From positions 496,001 to 560,000 of the forward strand of contig NZ_QDKG01000002.1 of the NCBI RefSeq assembly GCF_003076635.1: a DNA stretch of 64,000 nt, read 5' to 3'. The notes beneath the pieces were generated by a model. That model searched no databases. It worked only from the letters and a program-made list of their open reading frames with translations, and was not told where the DNA came from. The position numbers and the translations under genes are program-made. This document shows positions 1 to 8,496 of this stretch, piece after piece. Source of the stretch: Sphingobacterium corticibacter. GTDB lineage: Bacteria > Bacteroidota > Bacteroidia > Sphingobacteriales > Sphingobacteriaceae. Numbering within the stretch: the stretch's first letter is position 1; every line of letters starts with the position of its first letter.

Positions 1-581
1 TGTATTTGGGAATTCCGCTGAACGAAGCTGGTGCAATTCGGCGCATCAATAGATTTGATATGATGACGGTAGATACGGGTCGTGTCAACGATCGCTTCTT
101 CTTTAATGTTGCAGGAGTTGGGTTCGATGCTTCTGTAAGTGATAAGTTTGCGACAGATTCTACGCGCGGACCGATAGGTTACTTACGTACCGTGATGAAT
201 TTGTTGGGTTCGTATCGATCCAAAAAATATAAACTTACGATTGACGGGAAATCATATGAGCGTGAGGCATTTATGATCAGTGTAGCCAATTCGCCACAAT
301 ATGGGAATAATGCCTATATCGCACCAAATGCATCTGTCACCGATGGATTGATTGATGTATGTGTTGTACATAAATTTCCCTTGTATTTGTTGCCGATGAT
401 GGTTTTTCACCTATTTAATAAGTCGGTCGATCAGTCGGAGTATGTAGAGATCATTCCTGGCAGGGAAATTAGTATTGACTCGGAAGACATTGGTCCTGTA
501 CATGTCGATGGTGAACCACTGGCATTGGAAGCGCCATTAAAATTTACAGTACAGGAAAAATCCTTAAAGATCATTTGTTAG
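1..581 (+). CDS. Diacylglycerol kinase family lipid kinase, C-terminal part (5' end outside window)
   Basis: The reading frame is open to base 3, so the gene begins upstream of the window; the TTG at 6 is an internal Leu, not a start. About 192 C-terminal residues are visible. They match the second half of the DAGK/YegS/sphingosine-kinase fold: a GFDA motif, an RGpigYl segment, a conserved AN-pYGnn..IaP-A..DGliDv block and a C-terminal DGEP motif. These enzymes phosphorylate diacylglycerol or a related lipid with ATP at the inner membrane, mainly for lipid recycling. The N-terminal nucleotide-binding GGDGT region would lie outside. The family is clear; the exact lipid substrate is not. Confidence 0.85.
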   Translation, partial: YLGIPLNEAGAIRRINRFDMMTVDTGRVNDRFFFNVAGVGFDASVSDKFATDSTRGPIGYLRTVMNLLGSYRSKKYKLTIDGKSYEREAFMISVANSPQYGNNAYIAPNASVTDGLIDVCVVHKFPLYLLPMMVFHLFNKSVDQSEYVEIIPGREISIDSEDIGPVHVDGEPLALEAPLKFTVQEKSLKIIC

Positions 582-590
582 TATATAGAT

Positions 591-941
591 ATGGCGAAGC
601 AGAAAAAGCAACAATATGAGGGAGTCGTATATTCTACGGCCGAAGATTTTAATTACAGTCCGTTTGGTGAGTTGGCTACAGAGGAGACCCTACCCAATCA
701 ACAACAGCAATTACGAGTGGGTTTGGATCGAAAATCACGCAAAGGAAAAGTTGTTACAATCGTCGAAGGTTTTAAAGGGCAAGAAAGTGATTTGGAAGCA
801 CTTGCCAAGCGCTTAAAGCAGAAATGTGGCGTCGGCGGAGGTGCAAAAGACGGTGTAATTTTGATTCAAGGAGACTTTAAACAAAAATTAATTGATTTGT
901 TAAGTGCTGATAATTATAAAGTTAAGGGTTTTGGCGGGTAA
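591..941 (+). CDS. SUI1/YciH-type translation initiation factor homologue
   Basis: This 116-residue protein has an unstructured N-terminal half and a C-terminal eIF1/SUI1 domain (about residues 40-116). The domain shows the typical RkgKvvTiveGf core, the ALAKrLKqkCGvGGgaKdG segment and a terminal KvKGFGG. Bacterial members (YciH) bind the 30S subunit and may influence start-site fidelity; their role outside E. coli is poorly known. The gene lies 9 bases after the lipid kinase gene and is probably cotranscribed with it. Family assignment is strong, the physiological role is inference. Confidence 0.88.
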   Translation: MAKQKKQQYEGVVYSTAEDFNYSPFGELATEETLPNQQQQLRVGLDRKSRKGKVVTIVEGFKGQESDLEALAKRLKQKCGVGGGAKDGVILIQGDFKQKLIDLLSADNYKVKGFGG

Positions 942-1338
942 AATATTTGTTTAAACACAATACTGCATAGAATATACCGTTTATAATAGCACGTGTAATC
1001 TATTATGAAAATCGATGAGTAAACACTTACTTAATTTTGACATTTAATAATTTGATAATTTGCATATGAGAAAAAAAATACCTTTCATTGCAAAACCAAA
1101 ATCAAAAACAGTCTACTTTGGTTATTGAAATAGAATTGAAAAACGAAAGAGAACTGCTGGCTCTATTTCATTACAGACATATTGGCGTGATTTTATGGAA
1201 TTGTGTAACGGGAATTTTATTTTTATCATAAAATAGTATATTTGTTTTTGAGGTACATCAGTGAAACGAGGTATTTCTTAGAAAATTTTTGAATTAAACT
1301 ATAATAATTAACAACAGTAAAATCTAAAAATCAGTAAA
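942..1338 (+). other. Intergenic region upstream of the TonB operon
   Basis: This is the only gap above 300 bases. No terminator hairpin or RNA gene is evident. A 20-codon ORF begins at 1066 (ATG) and ends at 1128, preceded by TTTG (1035-1038) and a near-consensus TAATTTG (1056-1062); it may be chance. A good TAnnTTTG box lies at 1237-1244, suggesting a leader of about 90 bases before exbB. Confidence 0.4.
1237..1244 (+). promoter_or_regulatory. Candidate -7 box (TATATTTG) for the exbB operon
   Basis: The octamer matches the Bacteroidota housekeeping -7 consensus TAnnTTTG. A T-rich stretch about 19 bases upstream could serve as the -33 element but is not a clean TTTG. It is the best match ahead of exbB (ATG at 1339). 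Confidence 0.45.
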
Positions 1339-2169
1339 ATGGCAAACGCACCAAAAACAACAAGTCCTGCTAAACAAGAGGGAGGAAATTCGGGTAATTT
1401 ATTTGCAAGTTTAGCGATTATCATATGTTTGGTAATTGGTTATTTAGTTTATGAGTTTGTAATGGGTTCACCTAGCAACTTTATAGACGGAAATCGCGAG
1501 AACCAACCTTTGCCAGGAAACTACTATGGTATGGTTTATCACGCGGGAGTTATCGTACCAGTTCTTTTGGGATTATTCTTAATGGTATGGGTATTCTCTA
1601 TTGAGCGCTTCATCGTAATTGGTAAAGCTTCAGGTACAGGTAACGTAGGTAACTTCGTACGCAAAGTACAAGGTTTATTGAGAGCACAAAACATTGACGC
1701 AGCTATCTCTGAGTGTGACAAGCAAAAAGGTTCGGTTGCAAATGTAATCAAAGCAGGTTTGTTGAAATACAAAGATGTTCAAGCTAACCCAGGATTAGAT
1801 GCAGAAAAATCTGTATTGGCGATCCAAAAAGAAATTGAAGAAGCTACTACGTTAGAAATGCCAATGTTGGAGAAAAACTTAACAGTTATCGCAACATTAG
1901 TATCTATCGGTACACTATCTGGTCTACTAGGTACAGTAACTGGTATGATCAAGGCCTTCTCTGCGTTAGCAACAGGTGGTACTCCAGATTCAGCTAAATT
2001 GGCGAATGGTATCTCTGAGGCCCTAATCAATACGGCTACAGGTATCGGTACTTCTACTATCGCAATTATCTTCTACAACATTTTGACTTCTAAAATCGAT
2101 ACATTGACTTACTCGATCGACGAGGCTGGTTTCTCTATCGTACAAACTTACGCAGCAAACCACAAGTAA
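1339..2169 (+). CDS. exbB: MotA/TolQ/ExbB proton channel family protein
   Basis: ExbB forms the inner-membrane, proton-conducting pentamer that drives TonB. The 276-residue protein has an N-terminal membrane segment (about 24-45), a second segment with WVFSIERF near 75-95, a cytoplasmic helical region, and the conserved C-terminal pair of helices containing LLGTVTGMIKAFSALATGG and GIGTSTIAIIFYNILTS. The extra N-terminal helix is common in Bacteroidota members. It heads the run exbB-exbD-exbD-tonB, which settles the function against MotA or TolQ. Confidence 0.93.
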   Translation: MANAPKTTSPAKQEGGNSGNLFASLAIIICLVIGYLVYEFVMGSPSNFIDGNRENQPLPGNYYGMVYHAGVIVPVLLGLFLMVWVFSIERFIVIGKASGTGNVGNFVRKVQGLLRAQNIDAAISECDKQKGSVANVIKAGLLKYKDVQANPGLDAEKSVLAIQKEIEEATTLEMPMLEKNLTVIATLVSIGTLSGLLGTVTGMIKAFSALATGGTPDSAKLANGISEALINTATGIGTSTIAIIFYNILTSKIDTLTYSIDEAGFSIVQTYAANHK

Positions 2170-2270
2170 GATATATGGTGAAATTATTTTAGATTTCTTT
2201 ATGGAATCTGAAATAATTAATCATCATAAAGATGTAGTGAGTTAAGTAAGTAATTTAAAAGGAGACAGAA

Positions 2271-2924
2271 ATGGCAAAAGCAAAAGTAAAAAGAGCAAGT
2301 ACCGTCATCGATATGACGGCCATGTGTGACGTCGCTTTCCTACTTCTTACCTTCTTCGTATTGACGGCTACGGCGCGTCAACCAGAAACTTTGGAAGTGG
2401 ATACGCCTGCTTCTACTGTAAAAGAAAAACTAGTTGGTGACAACATCGGTATGATTACAGTAGGTAATGAAGGCAAGATTTTCTTCGGATTGAAAGATCC
2501 AGCGGTTCGTCGTGAGACGTTGAAGAACATCAGCGCTAAGTACAAAGTCAATTTTTCTGAAGAAGAATATGAGCAGTTTGCAGCGTCGGAAGATTTTGGT
2601 GTGCCTGTGCGCACATTGAGACAGCTGCTTTCGTTGCCGAAAGAACAACGGAAAGTGGAAGTTCAGCCCGGTATTCCGGTGGATTCTACAGAAAATGAAT
2701 CAAATGAACTTTATCACTGGGTGCAGCAGGCAAGGTTAGCGACTGTAAAGGTAAATCGTGATCGCGAAAACGAACAACGTGATTTCGTAAATCCAGGTCC
2801 AATGCAGGTCGCTATCAAAGCAGATGCGGAAGAAAAGTACGCAGTAATGAATTTGATCATTGAGACGCTTAGAAACCAGAAACAAAACAAATTTAGTTTT
2901 ATCACTGGCCTAAGAGCGGAATAA
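2271..2924 (+). CDS. exbD: ExbD/TolR family biopolymer transport protein (first copy)
   Basis: This is an ExbD-type partner of the ExbB channel. A short basic cytoplasmic N-terminus leads into one transmembrane helix (about 15-37) with the motif DMTAMCDVAFLLLTFF; Asp20 is in the position of the essential proton-relay Asp of ExbD. The periplasmic domain is long (217 residues total against about 140 in E. coli) and carries an insertion around residues 85-150. Two unequal ExbD proteins in tandem are usual in Bacteroidota TonB operons. The gene is about 100 bases after exbB and 12 bases before the second exbD. Confidence 0.92.
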   Translation: MAKAKVKRASTVIDMTAMCDVAFLLLTFFVLTATARQPETLEVDTPASTVKEKLVGDNIGMITVGNEGKIFFGLKDPAVRRETLKNISAKYKVNFSEEEYEQFAASEDFGVPVRTLRQLLSLPKEQRKVEVQPGIPVDSTENESNELYHWVQQARLATVKVNRDRENEQRDFVNPGPMQVAIKADAEEKYAVMNLIIETLRNQKQNKFSFITGLRAE

Positions 2925-2936
2925 GAAAATAGGAAA

Positions 2937-3494
2937 ATGGCAGAATTAAATCAAGATTCCGGCGGCGGCAAAAAAGGCGGCAAGGTAAGATCAAAGAAAA
3001 ACGGTGGACGGGTCGATTTGACCGCCATGGTGGATCTAGCATTCTTATTGATCACGTTCTTTATGTTGACGACATCCTTAAATACGCCACAGGCGATGGA
3101 TGTGGCCATGCCGGATAAGAATAAAGATCTCAACGAGCAAAATCCAGATATTGATATCGCAGATAACCGCTCGATAACTCTATTGTTAGGATCCGATAAC
3201 AAGTTAGTATGGTACTATGGTCAGCTGGCAAAGCCGATCACAGCTCCTACGGTCACCGATTACAGTGCGGAAGGTCTTCGTAAACTGTTGATTGAGAAGA
3301 AAGCACAAGTGCCTAAAGTAGCTGGTGGAAAGGATCTTATCGTAGTTATTCGTCCGAGCGATCGATCTGTTCAACGGAATCTCGTCGATGTTTTAGATGA
3401 AATGAAAATCGTGGATATAAAGCGTTTTACAATTTCGAAGATCAAAGCAGAAGAGATAACTGTTTTGGAAACTAACGGAATTTATAACAATTAA
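2937..3494 (+). CDS. exbD: ExbD/TolR family biopolymer transport protein (second copy)
   Basis: This second ExbD (185 residues) has a Gly/Lys-rich cytoplasmic tail (residues 8-25), then a transmembrane helix with RVDLTAMVDLAFLLITFFML; Asp33 aligns with the proton-relay Asp. The periplasmic part is about 130 residues. It probably forms a heterodimer with the upstream ExbD inside the ExbB ring; that pairing is inference from gene order. It is tightly spaced between the first exbD and tonB. Confidence 0.92.
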   Translation: MAELNQDSGGGKKGGKVRSKKNGGRVDLTAMVDLAFLLITFFMLTTSLNTPQAMDVAMPDKNKDLNEQNPDIDIADNRSITLLLGSDNKLVWYYGQLAKPITAPTVTDYSAEGLRKLLIEKKAQVPKVAGGKDLIVVIRPSDRSVQRNLVDVLDEMKIVDIKRFTISKIKAEEITVLETNGIYNN

Positions 3495-3514
3495 TCCCGT
3501 ATAAATAGAAAGAT

Positions 3515-4399
3515 ATGTTTGGATCTAAACTAGATTTGTTCAAGAAGGAGTGGCTTGAAGTCGTCTTCGAGGACAGGAACAAAGAATACGGGGCTTATGA
3601 GTTGCGTAAGAACGCCTACAAAGCAACCAATATTGGTTTGCTAGCGGTAGTCGTCATTGTAACCGTCATTAGCTTGCCTAAAGTATTCGGATTTAGCTAT
3701 TTCCCTGCAGGTGAGCCTAAGGAGGAAATAGAGTATACGGAAGTAACACTGGAGGATTTGGATATACCAGAACCGGAGGAAGAAGAGGAAGAGGAACCGA
3801 TTGAAATCGAAGAAACTCCGCCTCAACGTATCGCCGAAGAACCGCCAGCGCAAGATCTTATCCGTTTCCCTGACGTAAACGTGGCAGATGCCAAAGACGT
3901 GAAGGAAGAGATCGTTTCGCAAGAAGAGATCAAGGAAAAGAATGCTACACCGGCACGTTTAACTTTAAAAGGAACGCCAGGAGCTACTGGTGTACCGACA
4001 GGTGAATTCGGTCCGAAAAAAGTAGAAGGTGCTATTACTGGTAGTACAAAGGGAGATCCTGATGGCGACGCAGATCCAAATAAGATCTTTACGTCGGTAG
4101 CAGTAGAGCCTGAGTATCCAGGAGGTATGGCAGCATTCCGTAAGTACGTGGAAACCAGTTTTCAATATCCTTCAGGTGCGATTGATGCCGGTGTTAAAGG
4201 AGCTGTCGAATTGACATTCGTTGTTGAGAAGGATGGATCATTAACAGACATCAAAGTCTTGAAAGATTTAGGTTACGGAACAGGTCAAGCAGGTGTGAAC
4301 TTGTTGAAACGTTCTAAAAAATGGAAACCAGGTATCCAGAATGGTCGTCCAGTACGTGTTCAATATAGATTACCAATCTCGTTGAACTTACAAAACTAA
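3515..4399 (+). CDS. tonB: Energy transducer TonB
   Basis: TonB carries energy from ExbBD to outer-membrane receptors such as SusC proteins. The 294-residue protein has a cytoplasmic N-terminus with the Bacteroidota motif VVFEDRNKEYGAYELRKNAY, one transmembrane helix (about 38-57), a periplasmic linker with a run of Glu residues (about 85-100) followed by Pro-rich sequence, and a C-terminal TonB domain (about 200-294) with YPGG, GAVELTFVVEKDGSL and W-PGIQNGRPVRV. The linker is strongly acidic, unlike the Pro/Lys linker of E. coli. It sits directly after the two exbD genes. Confidence 0.94.
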   Translation: MFGSKLDLFKKEWLEVVFEDRNKEYGAYELRKNAYKATNIGLLAVVVIVTVISLPKVFGFSYFPAGEPKEEIEYTEVTLEDLDIPEPEEEEEEEPIEIEETPPQRIAEEPPAQDLIRFPDVNVADAKDVKEEIVSQEEIKEKNATPARLTLKGTPGATGVPTGEFGPKKVEGAITGSTKGDPDGDADPNKIFTSVAVEPEYPGGMAAFRKYVETSFQYPSGAIDAGVKGAVELTFVVEKDGSLTDIKVLKDLGYGTGQAGVNLLKRSKKWKPGIQNGRPVRVQYRLPISLNLQN

Positions 4400-4407
4400 T
4401 AATACAG

Positions 4408-4644
4408 ATGTCGGAAAATCGACGTATATCAAATTATAGACGGAAATCGCCCACACAGCGATTTCTGTCTATTTTAGGGCTGGCGATGTTCTTATTTTAC
4501 TTCGTCTTGGGTCTGGTTGTCATCTTCTGGGAAGAACTTCCAATTCAAATTGACCCCACCTATCGCAAGCTTTTTGGTGGTCTGCTGATCGTGTACTCTT
4601 TTTTACGATTTGCTAGACTTTGGCAGAATAATTTTAGAGATTAG
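4408..4644 (+). CDS. Small two-helix membrane protein, function unknown
   Basis: The 78-residue product has a basic N-terminus and two predicted membrane helices (about 18-42 and 53-70) joined by a short loop with WEELPIQIDPTYRK. It starts 8 bases after tonB and is followed 40 bases later by the PstS-like gene, so it belongs to the operon. Small membrane proteins at this place are common in Bacteroidota TonB operons; I do not recognise a function. A role in stabilising the ExbBD-TonB complex is only a guess. Confidence 0.75.
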   Translation: MSENRRISNYRRKSPTQRFLSILGLAMFLFYFVLGLVVIFWEELPIQIDPTYRKLFGGLLIVYSFLRFARLWQNNFRD

Positions 4645-4683
4645 TATTAATCCTTTTCTTATTTTTCTATTCTTATATAACAA

Positions 4684-5622
4684 ATGGCAAATTATTTGAA
4701 CATATCATTATTTTGCGCAGCACTCCTAGGGTTAGCTGCCTGCACTAATAATTCTGGTGATGGCAGTCAGCAACGTACCGAGACGCCATTAGCAGATGAT
4801 AGAAATGATATTTTGACCGGCAGTATGACTGTCATTGTCGACGAATCCGTGGCAGACATCATGAAAGACCAGTTGGATGTTTTTCGTTCGTCCTACGTTA
4901 ATACGGAGGTAAAGTTGGTTGCCGATGCGGAACGTCCTGCCATCAATCGTTTGTTGAATGGAGAAGGCAGTATTGCTATCTTGAAAAGAAAGCTCACAGA
5001 AGCGGAAGCTAAAGGGTTTACGCAGCGATCGATCAAGCCTCGTATTTTTGGCGTTGGGTATGATGCGGTAGTATTTGTCGCTAACACAGCATCATCAGAT
5101 TCTACGATCAACTATAAAGAGATCGGCGATCTATTAGCTGGGAATACTGTAGGCAAAAATAGCTTGGTATTCGATAACATAAACTCTAGTTCGTTACGTT
5201 TATTAAAGGAAGTAACAAATGTGGAGAAGGTAAGTGCCGCACAGGTGTCTGCAGCTGGGTCAGCCGCAGATGTTTTGAATACGGTGCAAAACAAGTCGAA
5301 TACAATTGGTGTTTTAACGTTGAATCAGTATTTGGCTCTACGAGATTCATTAGGCAGTCCCGATATAATTCGTATATTGAGCGTAAGTAAAGAAGTCAAT
5401 GGATCGGCTTATCGTCCTTCGCAAAGTACACTCGGCGATGATACTTATCCACTGAAGCATGAGTTCTTTGTGTTGAATTATCAGCCGAACATGGGGTTGG
5501 GAATTGGTTTTTCGGCATTCCTAACAGGTGATAGGGGCCAGCGCGTGGTGTTGAAATATGGACTATTGCCATTTACAATGCCAGGCAGACAATTAATTAT
5601 TCGAGACGAAGCAAATTTTTAA
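4684..5622 (+). CDS. PstS-like phosphate ABC transporter substrate-binding lipoprotein
   Basis: The protein (312 residues) starts with a lipoprotein signal ending in the lipobox LAAC (Cys20). The remainder resembles periplasmic binding proteins of the PstS type: a segment beginning MTVIVDESVADIM, a Gly-Ser-Ile core, and a C-terminal FSAFLTGDRGQRVVLKYGLLP resembling the end of PstS proteins. No pstCAB permease or ATPase genes are nearby; it lies inside the tonB operon. It may therefore not feed an ABC transporter. Fold assignment is good, ligand unknown. Confidence 0.78.
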   Translation: MANYLNISLFCAALLGLAACTNNSGDGSQQRTETPLADDRNDILTGSMTVIVDESVADIMKDQLDVFRSSYVNTEVKLVADAERPAINRLLNGEGSIAILKRKLTEAEAKGFTQRSIKPRIFGVGYDAVVFVANTASSDSTINYKEIGDLLAGNTVGKNSLVFDNINSSSLRLLKEVTNVEKVSAAQVSAAGSAADVLNTVQNKSNTIGVLTLNQYLALRDSLGSPDIIRILSVSKEVNGSAYRPSQSTLGDDTYPLKHEFFVLNYQPNMGLGIGFSAFLTGDRGQRVVLKYGLLPFTMPGRQLIIRDEANF

Positions 5623-5653
5623 TAGAGTAAACAACAAGAATTAGAAATAGATT

Positions 5654-7387
5654 ATGACAAAAAGAGAATTATTTTTAGGACTATTAATGGCTAGTGTAGC
5701 GGGCGGTGCCAGCGCACAGAAGTTGAAAGACGCGCAAGAAGCTATGCAAGTCGAGCAATATGACAAAGCAAAGGGCATATTGCAAGAATTGATTCAAAAG
5801 AAGCCTAAAGATGCAGAAAACTACTTTTATCTAGGTCAAATCCATTTGGTGAATGATAAAGTAGACTCGGCACAGATCGTGTTTCAACAAGGTGCATCAA
5901 GCGATGCGAAGGATGTATTGAATACAGTAGGATTAGGTGCGGTTGATTTACAAAAAGGTAATGCATCTGCTGCAGAAAGTAAATTTACTCAAGCTACTTC
6001 TAATTTAGGTAAGAAAGATTACTTGCCATTGTATTTCACAGGTCGCGCATACATCGCAGCTCCTAAGCCAGATTACACGAAGGCTATTGAATACTTAACT
6101 CAAGCAAAAGAGAAAAATGCGAAAGATCCAATGATCCCTATTGCATTAGGTGATGCCTATGCTGGATTGCGTGAAAGTAACCAAGCATACATCAGCTACC
6201 GTGATGCTTTGAGTTTGGATGAAAGCTTAATCGCTCCAAAAATCGGACAAGCGGTAATTTCTCGTTGGGCACAAGCTTATGATGTGGTTATTGAAGATTT
6301 AAATAACTTAATCACAGAAAACCCAACTTACGCACCTTTGTACCGTGAGCTAGCGGAGACGTATTATTACTCGTCGCTAAAAGCAGCGGAAGAAGATTAC
6401 CGTGAGATCAACCAAAAAGGTTTAGATGCTTACAAAAAGTATTTGGAAGTTTCTGGTGATCAATCAATCGATGCGCAAGTTCGTTATGCCGATTTCTTGG
6501 TTTACACTGGTAACTACGAAGAGTTGAAAACAGTAGCTCAACGCCTAAGTAGCATTCCGGGAGTAGATGCGAAAGTATACCGTTATTTAGGATACATTAC
6601 TTTCTTGCAAGAGAAAGATTATGCTAAAGCAAGCGAGTATATGGACAAATTGTTCCAAGAAGTAGAAGAGACTAGATTAATTGGTCGTGACTATTTGATC
6701 GCTGGTCTTGCGGCAGTATCTGCTGGAGATGAGGCTAAAGGTACCGAGTTGCTGAAAAAAGCGGTAGAGAAACAAGGTGAAGACGAAGATTTGGATTCGG
6801 AAATTGCTGAAACAGCATTCGCGAAATACCAAGATGGCGAGCAAGATATCGCGATGAAAATCTTTGCTATTCCTGCTGCGAATCCAGAATCTGATTACTA
6901 CTATGATTCTAACTACTACTTGGGAACGACAGCGTATACTGAAGGATCTAAATTGTATATTGGTCAAGGTGGTGAGCCGGAAGATAAAGGCGCAGCTAAC
7001 TTAGAGGCAGCTAGACCATATTTGGAGAAAGCAATCAAAGCTTTCGATGTAGTTTTGGGCGCTAAGAAACCAGAAACTATCGAGAAATACTTAGTGAACG
7101 CGATGTATTTCAAAGGTCTTTCGGAACTAGCATTGGATAACTTGCAATTTGATCCGGAGGCGCACCAAGGTTTATTTGTTCCTACTTTCGAGCAATTAGC
7201 AGCTTTGTTGTCAGAAAAAGCAGAATTACCTGATGTGCAGCGCGGATACTTAGTAGATGCATACAACTACTTAGGTTACCACACCTATTTTAAAGGTGAT
7301 ATGCCTAAAGCGAAGTCTTACTTCGAAAAATCTTTAGCAATTGATCCAGAAAACGAAACAGCAAATGCATTCGTGAGTCAAATGTAA
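5654..7387 (+). CDS. Periplasmic tetratricopeptide repeat protein
   Basis: This 577-residue protein has a cleavable signal peptide (about residues 1-21, ending ASA-Q) and many TPR-like helical hairpins through its length, for example AENYFYLGQIHL near 45 and a clear final repeat YLGYHTYFKGDMPKAKSYFEKSLAIDPEN near 550-575. TPR arrays act as protein-interaction scaffolds. It is the last gene of the exbB-tonB run and is followed by a terminator, so it probably works in the cell envelope with TonB or the PstS-like protein. No enzymatic motif is visible. Confidence 0.85.
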   Translation: MTKRELFLGLLMASVAGGASAQKLKDAQEAMQVEQYDKAKGILQELIQKKPKDAENYFYLGQIHLVNDKVDSAQIVFQQGASSDAKDVLNTVGLGAVDLQKGNASAAESKFTQATSNLGKKDYLPLYFTGRAYIAAPKPDYTKAIEYLTQAKEKNAKDPMIPIALGDAYAGLRESNQAYISYRDALSLDESLIAPKIGQAVISRWAQAYDVVIEDLNNLITENPTYAPLYRELAETYYYSSLKAAEEDYREINQKGLDAYKKYLEVSGDQSIDAQVRYADFLVYTGNYEELKTVAQRLSSIPGVDAKVYRYLGYITFLQEKDYAKASEYMDKLFQEVEETRLIGRDYLIAGLAAVSAGDEAKGTELLKKAVEKQGEDEDLDSEIAETAFAKYQDGEQDIAMKIFAIPAANPESDYYYDSNYYLGTTAYTEGSKLYIGQGGEPEDKGAANLEAARPYLEKAIKAFDVVLGAKKPETIEKYLVNAMYFKGLSELALDNLQFDPEAHQGLFVPTFEQLAALLSEKAELPDVQRGYLVDAYNYLGYHTYFKGDMPKAKSYFEKSLAIDPENETANAFVSQM

Positions 7388-7410
7388 TAGTAAAGGTTAA
7401 CAATAAAGTT

Positions 7411-7445
7411 AAAGGGTTGATATTTATATCAGCCCTTTTTTTTTA
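7411..7445 (+). terminator. Rho-independent terminator of the TonB operon
   Basis: A 13-base stem with one G-T pair (7411-7423 with 7426-7438) is followed by a run of T through about 7443. It ends the exbB-TPR operon. Confidence 0.85.
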
Positions 7446-7458
7446 CTCTTTAATTTTA

Positions 7459-7466
7459 TATATTTG
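7459..7466 (+). promoter_or_regulatory. Candidate -7 box (TATATTTG) for the nuo operon
   Basis: The octamer fits TAnnTTTG. The region 19 bases upstream is the T-run of the preceding terminator. Transcription would start near 7473, giving a leader of about 38 bases before nuoA (7511). Confidence 0.5.
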
Positions 7467-7510
7467 ATAGAGAGAAGATAAGAGAATTCTAACACGATTA
7501 TAATACAACA

Positions 7511-7882
7511 TTGCCAATGGAAAATACACCATTTGACTATGTGCCTATATTGATTCAGCTTGCTGTAGCTGCTGGCTTCGGCATTACCACAATTATTGGT
7601 ACACACTTGTTGGGGCCGAAGGTACGCAACGCGAATAAGCTTACGTCTTTCGAATCTGGAGTCGAGGTGATCGGCAACGCACGGCAACCATTTTCCATTA
7701 AATATTTTTTAGTAGCCATACTCTTCGTCATCTTCGATATAGAAGTAATTTTCATGTATCCATGGGCGGTTAACTTTCGGGAGTTTGGATGGGAAGGATT
7801 AGTACAAATGTTTGTCTTTATGGGGTTGTTGTTGCTGGGCTTCATATACATCCTAAAGAAAAAAGCATTGGATTGGGAGTAA
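7511..7882 (+). CDS. nuoA: NADH-quinone oxidoreductase subunit A
   Basis: NuoA is a small membrane subunit of respiratory complex I at the junction with the peripheral arm. The 123-residue protein has three membrane helices (about 10-30, 62-82, 90-112) and the family signature FESGVEVIGNARQPFSIKYFLVAILFVIFDIEVIFMYPWA, with the acidic residues of the third-subunit loop conserved. It is the first gene of a complete nuoA-N operon. Confidence 0.96.
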   Translation: MPMENTPFDYVPILIQLAVAAGFGITTIIGTHLLGPKVRNANKLTSFESGVEVIGNARQPFSIKYFLVAILFVIFDIEVIFMYPWAVNFREFGWEGLVQMFVFMGLLLLGFIYILKKKALDWE

Positions 7883-7941
7883 GAATTATGGTCTGATAGT
7901 ACCTTAGGTATGATTCAGCGTAGAGAAAGGAACTTGAACAA

Positions 7942-8496
7942 ATGAGTCAAATAACACTAGCCGATCGCCCGCCTGGAGTGGAGGGATCAGGTTTTTTTGC
8001 AACAACATTAGATAAGGCGGTCGGGTTGGCTCGTGCCAATTCCTTGTGGCCACTTCCTTTTGCAACATCATGTTGTGGAATTGAGTTCATGGCGACGATG
8101 GGATCTACTTACGATCTAGCGCGTTTTGGCGCCGAACGGCCTAGCTTTTCGCCGCGTCAGGCAGATATGTTGTTGGTGATGGGGACGATTGCCAAAAAAA
8201 TGGCGCCTGTGCTTAAGCAAGTGTATATTCAAATGGCAGAGCCGAGGTGGGTCATTGCTGTTGGTGCTTGTGCATCAAGCGGCGGCATATTCGATACATA
8301 TTCCGTATTGCAAGGTATAGATGAAATTATCCCAGTAGACGTATACGTTCCCGGCTGTCCACCGCGACCAGAAGCGATCTTAGATGGTGTGATGCGACTG
8401 CAAGATATCGTAAAAAGCGAATCGCTGAATCGCAGAAATACACCAGAGTACAAAGCATTATTAGAGAAGTACGGTATACCAACGGATAATGGATAA
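7942..8496 (+). CDS. nuoB: NADH-quinone oxidoreductase subunit B
   Basis: NuoB carries iron-sulfur cluster N2, the last carrier before quinone. The 184-residue protein has the adjacent cysteines in ATSCCGIEFMA, a further Cys in VGACASSGG and one in VPGCPPRPEA, the full ligand set for N2. RPSFSPRQADMLLVMGT is also typical of the family. The 3' end overlaps nuoC by 8 bases, implying translational coupling. Confidence 0.97.
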   Translation: MSQITLADRPPGVEGSGFFATTLDKAVGLARANSLWPLPFATSCCGIEFMATMGSTYDLARFGAERPSFSPRQADMLLVMGTIAKKMAPVLKQVYIQMAEPRWVIAVGACASSGGIFDTYSVLQGIDEIIPVDVYVPGCPPRPEAILDGVMRLQDIVKSESLNRRNTPEYKALLEKYGIPTDNG

